Source of the DNA: JBFMFH01 sp040752275
GTDB taxonomy: Bacteria; Acidobacteriota; Vicinamibacteria; Vicinamibacterales; JAKQTR01
Direction of reading: 5' to 3'
DNA: 12,516 nt
NCBI GenBank assembly: GCA_040752275.1
Contig: JBFMFH010000014.1
Location: forward strand, 1-12,516
Part shown: positions 7,231-12,516 of the stretch, piece by piece
Position numbering within the stretch: the stretch's first letter is position 1
Layout of the letters: each line of letters starts with the position of its first letter
Made by a program: the position numbers and the translations under genes
The notes under the pieces: generated by a model
Database searches by the model: none
Told to the model about the DNA's origin: nothing
What the model saw: the letters and a program-made list of their open reading frames with translations, nothing else

Positions 7231-8553
7231 TCAGGCCGGAATCCGGTACGGTCTGCGATACGCGCGCGACAACAGCCGCTCCGCCTGCGAATCGCCAATG
7301 AGCGTTTCCGTCGCCGGTTCCCACGTGATGGTGCGGCCGGTTTCGATGGCGATCACGCCGAGGTGGCCGACACTCGCGGAGCGGTGCGCCACCTCCGCCG
7401 GTGCGATCGTCAGCGCCCGGCTCCTCACACAGTCGAGGAAGTTCTGGTAGTGGTCGCGGCTGCGGTAGAGGCGCGTCTCGTTCGGTCCGATCGCGTCGTT
7501 GACCAGGTGCGCGGGCTGGCTCTCGAACCCTCCCCGATCGACCCACACCCAGCCGTACTCGCCGATCCACTTGGTCCCGCTCTGAATCTCCGGGTAGCCG
7601 CCGGCAATGACGATGGGGGGGCCGTCGGCGTACTTCGTCTCGACCCAGTACTTCGTTGCCCCGTTGTAGATGCCGGTCACCGGGAATTCTCCGGTCCCTG
7701 AGATCTCGACGGGCCCGGTGTGTTCGCACCCCAGCCCCCAGTGGGCGATGTCGAGATGGTGGCCGATCCAGTCCATCAGTTGACCGCCGCCGTAGTCCAT
7801 GTTCCAGCGCCAGTTCATGTGCACGCGCGCCTTGCAGTAGGGCGACCAGGGTGCCGGGCCAAGCCACGTGTCGTAGTCGAAGCCCTTCGGCGGACTCCCG
7901 AGCGTCTCCTGACCGAAAGTGCGGGCGAAGTCGGTGAATCCGGACGGCAGGCCGACTTCGACCCGCTGGATTCTTCCAACCCGCCCGTTGCGCACGAGCT
8001 CGCAGGCGCGGTGGAAGTTGTCTTCCGAGCGCTGCCAGCTCCCCGTCTGCCAGACACGCCCGTACCGCGCCAGGGCGTCGCAGAGCGCGCGTCCCTCCCG
8101 CAGGCTGTGTGTGAACGGCTTCTCGCCGTAGATGTCGAGACCCGCGCGGGCGGCGTCGATGGACAGGATCGCGTGCCAGTGGTCCGGCACGGCAATCGAG
8201 ACCGCATCCAGGTCGCCGCGTGCAAACAGCTCGCGGTAGTCCTTGTAGGTGGCGCAGTCGGTATTGCCGTACCGCTGATTGACCGTGTCCTTCGCCTTGT
8301 CGAGCGGCACCTCGTCGAGGTCGCAGACCGCAACCCACTGCACCTCGTCCTTGCCCAGGAACGAGCGCATGTTCGACGGTCCCTGCATACCGAAGCCGAT
8401 GCCCGCCATGACGATGCGATCGCTCGGCGGCACGGCGCCGTTCAGTCCCAGTGCCGAGGCACGGACGATCGTCGGGAAGGCCGCGGCGCCAGCCAGAGCC
8501 AGAGGCACGGTCTTGAGGAACTCGCGCCGGCTACGTGTGCGATGGGTGTTCAT
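7231..8553 (-). CDS. Tat-exported Gfo/Idh/MocA family oxidoreductase
   Basis: This 440-residue NAD(P)-dependent dehydrogenase belongs to the Gfo/Idh/MocA family, which oxidises or interconverts sugars and inositols. Seen in sequence: a twin-arginine signal SRREFLK at 8-14 with a following hydrophobic stretch, so it is probably exported folded with its cofactor. The Rossmann motif GIGFGMQG is at 51-58, the family EKP motif at 144-146, and the catalytic block GGGQLMDWIGHHLDIAHW at 255-272 keeps the Asp261/His265 pair. The C-terminal part (RSRDHYQNFLDCVRSR) is typical of the larger family members of the PVC/Acidobacteria type. The start at 8553 is supported by GGAGAAGG (8558-8565) 4 bases upstream and by an ATGA overlap with the hydrolase stop; an in-frame ATG at 8577 would delay the twin Arg and is less likely. 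Second gene of the operon. Family, Tat signal and catalytic residues are clear; the substrate is not. Confidence 0.93.
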   Translation of the reverse strand: MNTHRTRSRREFLKTVPLALAGAAAFPTIVRASALGLNGAVPPSDRIVMAGIGFGMQGPSNMRSFLGKDEVQWVAVCDLDEVPLDKAKDTVNQRYGNTDCATYKDYRELFARGDLDAVSIAVPDHWHAILSIDAARAGLDIYGEKPFTHSLREGRALCDALARYGRVWQTGSWQRSEDNFHRACELVRNGRVGRIQRVEVGLPSGFTDFARTFGQETLGSPPKGFDYDTWLGPAPWSPYCKARVHMNWRWNMDYGGGQLMDWIGHHLDIAHWGLGCEHTGPVEISGTGEFPVTGIYNGATKYWVETKYADGPPIVIAGGYPEIQSGTKWIGEYGWVWVDRGGFESQPAHLVNDAIGPNETRLYRSRDHYQNFLDCVRSRALTIAPAEVAHRSASVGHLGVIAIETGRTITWEPATETLIGDSQAERLLSRAYRRPYRIPA

Positions 8554-10088
8554 GGCGCCTTCTCCGGGCATCCCCACAGGACTGAGCTCGGTGATGTCGA
8601 TTGTCGGTTCTGGGCTGGCAGGTACTCATGACTCACGACTGAAAACGCGGACCTGTGATGCTGTCCCAGTACCCACGCCGTGACGTCGTCGAGGAAGCCA
8701 GGGACAAAGGTCTTCTCGAGCGTGGCGTACTCGGCCGGACTTCCCGTACCGGCGGTGATGAACAGGTGGTTCGCCGCAGGGTAGGTCTTGACGGTGACCC
8801 GCGAGTTGCCGCCCTTCGCGAGTGCGGCCTCGAGCGGAGGGCGATTCACCGCGACCGGGACCTGCATGTCCTTCCCTCCGAAGAGGGCCAGCACCGGGCA
8901 GGTGACCTTGGCCAGCACCGCCGCCGGGTCGAAATCGATGAAGAACTTCAGCCAGCGGCTGCTGATCGCGGCGGCCTGGGCCTTCACGACGCGGTCGACG
9001 TAGGCCTCGCGGTTCGGGATCTGGCTTCGCTGCGCCTCGGGCAGGGCATCGATCTGGGCATTGGCCAGGACCTTCACCGCCCGTTCGAGCGCGGCTGCGT
9101 CGGCCGCCGTTCGGATGGCGTCCAGCATCGCGGCGTGGGCCGTCAGAATGGCCGCAACCTGGGTGTCATCTGCGCCTCCCGCACGTGCGAGGTCTTCGGC
9201 CTGCTTGCGCAGGACCTGGTCGCCCGGCGTCGCCGTGCCCGCCATCATCACGATGAACGTCACGTCCGGCGAACGGGCCGCCGCCATCGCCGCGACAACG
9301 GCACCCTCCGAGTGGCCGAACAGCCCCACGCGGCCCCGGTCCACCTCGGGACGCCGGGAGACGAACGCCAGACCGGCCAGCGCATCGGCGGCGAAATCCT
9401 CGGTCGTGGGATCCGAGTCGCCGCCGGATGACTGCCCCACCCCGCGGTCGTCGTAGCGCAGCACGGCCACGCCGTTGCGGGTCAGATGATCGGCGATGAC
9501 CCCGAAGACCTTGAACCCGAACAGCTCTTCGTCGCGGTTCTGCGGACCGCTCCCCGTCAGCATCACGACGGCAGGAAACGGACCCGTGCCGGCGGGGATG
9601 GTCAGTGTGCCAGCCAGTGTCACACCGCCGTTGGCGAACGTCACCTCCTCGGCTCCGTACGGCAGGTTCGCCGGTTTCCGAGGAGCCTGAGCCTCTCCTC
9701 GGGTGAGATGGAACCTGCCCGAGGCGAGGCCCTGTGTGAACTCGCCTTGAATAGCGTCGCCCCGGAGGGTGCCGGTGAAGACGGCCGTCGCCTGGCCGGC
9801 TGGCAGTTCGAAGCGCACAATCGAGCCGTCCCGGGCGACAGCCTGCAGCGCCAGGCCCTTCGCGCCCTGCTGCGGAATGTCGATCGTGGCATTCAACCTC
9901 GACTCACCCTCCGTGAAGACAACCCTGATCGCCAGCGTGGTCGTCGCGACCTCGATGGCGCCGTGCCAGGGGCCGGCCAGCGTCGGTAGGTTACCCTGGG
10001 CGGCGCCCGGCCCGGGAGTGGCTGCCACCGCGACGATCGCCGCGCAGATGAGGGGCGTGGGGAACCGTGTCACGAGGCGAGGAGTCAT
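8550..10088 (-). CDS. Exported alpha/beta hydrolase with N-terminal beta domain
   Basis: This 512-residue serine hydrolase has a signal peptide (hydrophobic 11-24, Ala-rich cleavage near 28-31) and an N-terminal beta-rich domain (about 34-130, with LAGPWHGAIEV and ATIDIPQQGA) found in many secreted hydrolases. The alpha/beta hydrolase domain follows from about 145. Catalytic residues can be placed: oxyanion-side LTGSGPQNRDE at 177-187, nucleophile Ser260 in GHSEG, Asp407 in FGGKDMQV and His441 in AANHLF. It resembles secreted S9/S33-like peptidases or esterases; substrate unknown. The ATG at 10088 is preferred because GAAGG lies 9 bases upstream; in-frame GTG 10133 and ATG 10121 would lengthen the N-terminus by 15 or 11 residues, and a -10-like TAGAAT lies only 6 bases before GTG 10133. 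The last ~35 residues (478-512) are a low-similarity tail encoded partly by a 7 bp repeat. Probable first gene of the five-gene operon. Confidence 0.9.
   Translation of the reverse strand: MTPRLVTRFPTPLICAAIVAVAATPGPGAAQGNLPTLAGPWHGAIEVATTTLAIRVVFTEGESRLNATIDIPQQGAKGLALQAVARDGSIVRFELPAGQATAVFTGTLRGDAIQGEFTQGLASGRFHLTRGEAQAPRKPANLPYGAEEVTFANGGVTLAGTLTIPAGTGPFPAVVMLTGSGPQNRDEELFGFKVFGVIADHLTRNGVAVLRYDDRGVGQSSGGDSDPTTEDFAADALAGLAFVSRRPEVDRGRVGLFGHSEGAVVAAMAAARSPDVTFIVMMAGTATPGDQVLRKQAEDLARAGGADDTQVAAILTAHAAMLDAIRTAADAAALERAVKVLANAQIDALPEAQRSQIPNREAYVDRVVKAQAAAISSRWLKFFIDFDPAAVLAKVTCPVLALFGGKDMQVPVAVNRPPLEAALAKGGNSRVTVKTYPAANHLFITAGTGSPAEYATLEKTFVPGFLDDVTAWVLGQHHRSAFSVVSHEYLPAQNRQSTSPSSVLWGCPEKAP
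8624..8640. repeat. Degenerate 7 bp tandem repeat, unit ACTCA(T/C)G
   Basis: ACTCATG (8624-8630) and ACTCACG (8631-8637), followed by ACT, give about 2.4 copies with 7-base periodicity. It lies in the 3' end of the hydrolase gene, right after the conserved hydrolase fold, and encodes part of its unconserved tail (VVSHEY). It resembles the short heptanucleotide repeats scattered between genes in some bacterial genomes. The run is short, so chance cannot be excluded. Confidence 0.4.
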
Positions 10089-10139
10089 GCGCACCAGCCT
10101 TCGGCGGAGTCGTGGCCCCATCCGCGGAGCCACGCGCGA

Positions 10140-10145
10140 ATTCTA
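10140..10145 (-). promoter_or_regulatory. -10-like TAGAAT for the leftward operon
   Basis: Read on the - strand, TAGAAT ends 6 bases before the GTG at 10133 and 51 bases before the preferred ATG at 10088. A transcript starting about 7 bases after this box would begin at or next to the GTG, leaving open a leaderless start there. No -35 consensus is visible. Confidence 0.35.
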
Positions 10146-10166
10146 CTGCAGGCCACGGTTTCGGCC

Positions 10167-10172
10167 TACAAT
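10167..10172 (+). promoter_or_regulatory. -10-like TACAAT for the isomerase-like gene
   Basis: TACAAT lies 68 bases before the ATG at 10241, giving a leader of about 60 nt that ends in a good Shine-Dalgarno (GGGAGG, 10231-10236). The same hexamer precedes the methyltransferase gene. No -35 consensus is seen. Confidence 0.35.
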
Positions 10173-10240
10173 GCGGCGGGACGGCGTTCTGAGTCGCTCC
10201 CCATGCCCCGGAGTTTCACGCTGCTGAGCAGGGAGGCTGC

Positions 10241-11218
10241 ATGCGAATGCGATCGAACGTGAGACGTGGTGACGGAGAGGGCGCGGCCGGCCTGACGCGT
10301 CGGTCCTTCCTCGAGTTGGCTGGCTCCCTGCCGCTGGCGTGGGCGGTCACGCGTCACGACCGCGTCTTCGCGGCCGCCCGTCCGATCATCGCCCTTCAGC
10401 TCTACTCCGTCCGCCGCGACTGCGCCCAGGACTTCGACGCCACCCTCGACCAGGTGGCGGCCATGGGGTTCGCGGGCGTCGAGTTCGCCGGCTACTACGG
10501 CTACGCCGACCGCCCGGCTGATCTGAGGAAGCGGCTCGACGCGCTCGGCCTCAAGGCGGCCGGCACGCATGTCCGTATGAACGTGCTGCAGGGCGACGCC
10601 TTGAAGAAGACGCTCGACTTCCACACAACGATCGGTTGCCGCTTCCTCGTAGTGCCTGGCGATGCGGCATTCACCGATCCCGAGAGGAGCCGGGTCCTGG
10701 CCGATGCGTTCAACGAACTCGCGGCCGTTCTGAAGCCGCTGGGCATGGCGTGCGGCTATCACAACCACACCGGCGAGTTCCGAAAGGACGGCGACAAGAC
10801 CTTCTGGGACCTGTTCGCCGAGCGGACCACCGCCGACGTCATCCTCCAGCAGGACTGCGGCTGGACGATGGCGGCCGGGTTTGATCCGGCGGCGTACGTC
10901 CGCAAGTACCCCGGGCGGACGAAGACCGTGCATTTCAAGCCGACGGTGCGGCAGGGCGATGAGGGGAGGAAGGCCATCTTCGGCCAGGACTCGGTCGACT
11001 GGAAGGCGGTCTACGAGGCGTGCACGACGGTTGGAGGCACCGAGGTCATCGTCGTCGAACAAGAGGTGTATCCGGACGGCAAGACACCCATGGAGTGTAC
11101 GCGGGAGTCGCTGGCGGGGCTGAAGCTCATGCTGCAGCGGTCAGCCATCAGCCCTCAGCCATCAGCTCGTGCAAGAACTCCAGCAGCCCTTGGCGGCGGG
11201 CATGGCCCTCGCGCGTAG
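10241..11218 (+). CDS. Tat-exported sugar phosphate isomerase/epimerase-like TIM barrel
   Basis: This 325-residue protein has the AP-endonuclease-family-2/xylose-isomerase-like TIM-barrel fold, whose members isomerise or epimerise sugars and keto-sugars with a divalent metal. Seen in sequence: a twin-arginine signal LTRRSFLELAG at 18-28, then IALQLYSVR at 50-58. Candidate metal/active-site positions are Glu81 (GVEFAGYYG), His110 (GTH), the HNH at 174-176, Asp205 (QQDCGW), His231 (HFKP) and Glu273 (VVEQE). A free sugar is more likely than a phosphate ester as substrate if it acts outside the cytoplasm. GGGAGG (10231-10236) is only 4 bases before ATG 10241; the in-frame ATG at 10247 has better spacing and may be used. 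The conserved barrel ends near residue 299; the last ~26 residues are encoded by a heptamer repeat and following DNA. Divergent from the Gfo/Idh/MocA operon, consistent with a shared sugar pathway (inference). Confidence 0.9.
   Translation: MRMRSNVRRGDGEGAAGLTRRSFLELAGSLPLAWAVTRHDRVFAAARPIIALQLYSVRRDCAQDFDATLDQVAAMGFAGVEFAGYYGYADRPADLRKRLDALGLKAAGTHVRMNVLQGDALKKTLDFHTTIGCRFLVVPGDAAFTDPERSRVLADAFNELAAVLKPLGMACGYHNHTGEFRKDGDKTFWDLFAERTTADVILQQDCGWTMAAGFDPAAYVRKYPGRTKTVHFKPTVRQGDEGRKAIFGQDSVDWKAVYEACTTVGGTEVIVVEQEVYPDGKTPMECTRESLAGLKLMLQRSAISPQPSARARTPAALGGGHGPRA
11141..11166. repeat. 7 bp tandem repeat, unit TCAGCC(A/C), 3.7 copies
   Basis: Copies TCAGCCA, TCAGCCC and TCAGCCA run from 11141 to 11161, followed by a partial TCAGC to 11166. 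The array sits in the 3' end of the isomerase-like gene, immediately after the conserved domain; because 7 is not a multiple of 3, it reads through all codon phases (SAISPQPSA). It resembles heptanucleotide short tandem repeats of the STRR kind known from cyanobacteria. Confidence 0.75.
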
Positions 11219-11220
11219 AT

Positions 11221-11235
11221 CCAGGACGGTTCTGG
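11221..11235. terminator. Hairpin between convergent genes
   Basis: CCAGGA (11221-11226) pairs with TTCTGG (11230-11235), with one G-T pair, across a CGG loop. It occupies half of the 30 bp gap between the stop codons of the isomerase-like gene and the second oxidoreductase gene, so it could serve both strands. There is no T-run, and the stem is short. Confidence 0.3.
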
Positions 11236-11248
11236 CCTGACAGAGTCG

Positions 11249-12379
11249 TCACCCTCGCAGCAGCGGCAGTTTCACCGGCCGGCCGCCCCGTGCCGCCGAG
11301 CGATCCGCCGCGATGCAGATCTCCATCGTCTTCTGCGCGTCAGAGATGCTGAGGTGCGTCTCGCTGCCCTCGAGGATGCACGTCACGAGCTCGTCGATCT
11401 CGCCCTGGAAAGGGTGGTGCGTGACGTCGGATGAGCCGGGCATCTCGGTCTCGATCCTGATCGCGGCAGCGCCGGTCGGTGTCTGGGCGTCGTGCAGCCT
11501 GACCTCCGTGAGTGGGCACGCTGCCTGCAGCGCGGCGCGGTTGACAGGTGCGTCGCTCCACAGAATGAGGTCGTCACGCACGGTCGCCCGGTCCCCCATC
11601 AGTTCGACGCCGAACGTGTAGGGCATCTGGAAGTCCGTCGAACTCGTGACGTGGCCCAGAACGTCCGAGCCTGCGCCGCCATCCCGACCCACGCCGCGCA
11701 GCCGCATGTTCACGGCGATGCTCGTCGGCCACTCGTACCCGCGCGTGTGTCGCACGTGATACGCGGACACCTCCGTTGCCTCGAGCCCGGTGCACCAGCG
11801 CAGCGCATCGACTGCGTGGCAGCCGGCCGCCAGCAGGTGACTGCGACCGCTTCTCGCCGTCCGTACCCAGGACCACCCCGAATACCAGTCGGTCACCCGG
11901 GAGAGGTATTGCACGCGCGCGAAGTGCAGGCGGCCCAGGTGCCCGCTCGCTCTCAGCCAGTGGACAAACCGCAGGTACGGGTTGTAGTGCAGCTCGAAGG
12001 ACACGATCGTGCGCACGCCTGCACGCCGGACGGCGTCGCGGATGCCCCGGAGCTCCGCCGTGTCGAGACCCGTGGGCTTCTCGAGCAGGATATGCTTGCC
12101 CGCATTCGCCGCTCGGACCGCCTCTTTCGCGTGCAGGTGGTTGGGCGTCGCGATCGACACGATATCGACATCTGGCGAATCGAGGAGGTCCTGGTAGCGG
12201 CGCGTGAACCGCGCCTCACCCACGTCGAGACCCGCGGCCCGCAGCTTGCTCCGCGTCCGCACCTCGTCGCGGTCGCACAACATCGTGACCCTGACGTGCG
12301 GGTTGCGCAAGAACGCCCGCAGGTGCTCTTGCGCGACCCACCCGACGCCCACGACACCGACACCCAGGGTTGTTCTCAT
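11249..12379 (-). CDS. Cytoplasmic Gfo/Idh/MocA family oxidoreductase
   Basis: This 376-residue NAD(P)-dependent dehydrogenase of the Gfo/Idh/MocA family starts directly with its Rossmann fold (VGVVGVGWVAQ at 7-17) and has no export signal, unlike the operon member. Other landmarks are ATPNHLHAKEAV at 77-88, LLEKPTGLDTAEL at 98-110 and LHYNPYLRFVHW at 130-141. The catalytic-block equivalent SHLLAAGCHAVDALRW at 180-195 keeps His188 and Asp191, but the position four residues before the His, usually the catalytic Asp, is Ala184. It is therefore either a variant dehydrogenase subgroup or catalytically altered. The ATG at 12379 has no Shine-Dalgarno, but TAGAAT lies 9 bases upstream. It converges on the isomerase-like gene with a 30 bp gap and follows an unrelated partial gene on the same strand after 48 bp. 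Family firm, substrate unknown. Confidence 0.92.
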   Translation of the reverse strand: MRTTLGVGVVGVGWVAQEHLRAFLRNPHVRVTMLCDRDEVRTRSKLRAAGLDVGEARFTRRYQDLLDSPDVDIVSIATPNHLHAKEAVRAANAGKHILLEKPTGLDTAELRGIRDAVRRAGVRTIVSFELHYNPYLRFVHWLRASGHLGRLHFARVQYLSRVTDWYSGWSWVRTARSGRSHLLAAGCHAVDALRWCTGLEATEVSAYHVRHTRGYEWPTSIAVNMRLRGVGRDGGAGSDVLGHVTSSTDFQMPYTFGVELMGDRATVRDDLILWSDAPVNRAALQAACPLTEVRLHDAQTPTGAAAIRIETEMPGSSDVTHHPFQGEIDELVTCILEGSETHLSISDAQKTMEICIAADRSAARGGRPVKLPLLRG

Positions 12380-12388
12380 GGCGTGGCG

Positions 12389-12394
12389 ATTCTA
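12389..12394 (-). promoter_or_regulatory. -10-like TAGAAT for the second oxidoreductase gene
   Basis: On the - strand TAGAAT ends 9 bases before the ATG at 12379, inside the 48 bp gap after the partial gene at the right edge. With no Shine-Dalgarno present this suggests a nearly leaderless transcript. A matching -35 is not visible. Confidence 0.4.
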
Positions 12395-12427
12395 AAGAGA
12401 AACCACCCGCCGCAGCCAGCCGCGAGG

Positions 12428-12516
12428 CTACGCGGCCTTGACCTCGACGTTGACGCCCAGGTCGCGGAGGCGTCGCAGGAGGCGCTTGGTCATCTCCTGC
12501 TTCTCTCGCCCCTCGA
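12428..12516 (-). CDS. 3' end of an unidentified gene
   Basis: The last 28 codons of a - strand reading frame are present, ending in TAG at 12428-12430. The peptide ends REKQEMTKRLLRRLRDLGV followed by NVEVKAA: a basic amphipathic helix and a short beta strand. The start and most of the protein lie beyond the window. A charged helix plus LG-V-V-V strand at the extreme C-terminus is seen in some transposases, but that is only a guess; I do not recognise the family. Confidence 0.5.
   Translation of the reverse strand, partial: EGREKQEMTKRLLRRLRDLGVNVEVKAA

Larger units (their letters stand above)
10089..10240. promoter_or_regulatory. Divergent promoter region between the operon and the isomerase-like gene
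   Basis: This 152 bp intergenic region separates the leftward operon from the rightward isomerase-like gene. It holds a TACAAT box for rightward and a TAGAAT box for leftward transcription, only 21 bases apart, so the two promoters would compete or share a regulator site. No convincing -35 hexamers or operator palindrome are visible. The region also contains two alternative in-frame starts for the hydrolase (GTG at 10133, ATG at 10121). Confidence 0.5.

Noticed and set aside
7218..7298. Upstream ATG at 7298 for the HEAT-repeat gene
   Set aside because: It would overlap the oxidoreductase 3' end by about 70 bases and add an Arg-rich leader before the signal peptide; ATG 7217 has GAGGTG at good spacing.
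1..12516. CRISPR array, tRNA/rRNA genes, complete insertion sequence or attachment-site duplication
   Set aside because: No regularly spaced repeats of CRISPR length, no cloverleaf, no transposase with flanking inverted repeats and no long direct repeats were seen by eye.

Overview
The window is GC-rich (about 65-70% by eye), gene-dense bacterial chromosome. Four signs together suggest an environmental, soil-type bacterium of the Acidobacteriota (Vicinamibacteria-like) or, less likely, the Planctomycetota/Verrucomicrobiota group: a ThuA-domain protein, two Gfo/Idh/MocA oxidoreductases, a Tat-exported sugar isomerase-like TIM barrel, and a HEAT-repeat/discoidin gene pair. The taxonomic call is inference; no rRNA or other marker gene is present. 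No tRNA, rRNA, CRISPR array or intact insertion sequence was found.

Layout. A ThuA-like exported protein is on the + strand (127-930). It converges on a DNA methyltransferase fused to a restriction-endonuclease-like domain (2824-1106, - strand); the 175 bp between them are packed with inverted repeats. Next comes a five-gene - strand operon, in transcription order: exported alpha/beta hydrolase (10088-8550), Tat-exported Gfo/Idh/MocA oxidoreductase (8553-7231), exported HEAT-repeat protein (7217-5163), exported discoidin-like protein (GTG start, 5166-4495), and a polytopic GT-C glycosyltransferase of the Agl23/TIGR03663 type (4498-2957). Three of the four junctions are 4-base stop/start overlaps and the fourth is a 13 bp gap, so this is very probably one translationally coupled transcript. 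A Tat-exported sugar phosphate isomerase/epimerase-like protein (10241-11218, + strand) diverges from the operon across a 152 bp region with oppositely oriented -10-like boxes. It converges on a second, cytoplasmic Gfo/Idh/MocA oxidoreductase (12379-11249, - strand). The right edge holds only the last 28 codons of another - strand gene.

How the genes may work together. Gfo/Idh/MocA dehydrogenases, AP-endonuclease-fold isomerases and ThuA proteins recur in the oxidative (3-keto) routes of sugar and glycoside catabolism. Here a dehydrogenase, an isomerase-like barrel, a HEAT scaffold, a putative carbohydrate-binding discoidin protein and a hydrolase all carry export signals, which points to a cell-envelope sugar-processing module. 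The coupled Gfo-HEAT-discoidin-GT-C arrangement is the best candidate here for an undescribed system; its substrate cannot be read from the sequence. The methyltransferase-nuclease fusion is visibly less GC-rich than its neighbours and looks like an acquired defence or modification gene.

Two heptanucleotide tandem repeats lie at the 3' ends of reading frames, just past the conserved domains, and appear to have extended those proteins.
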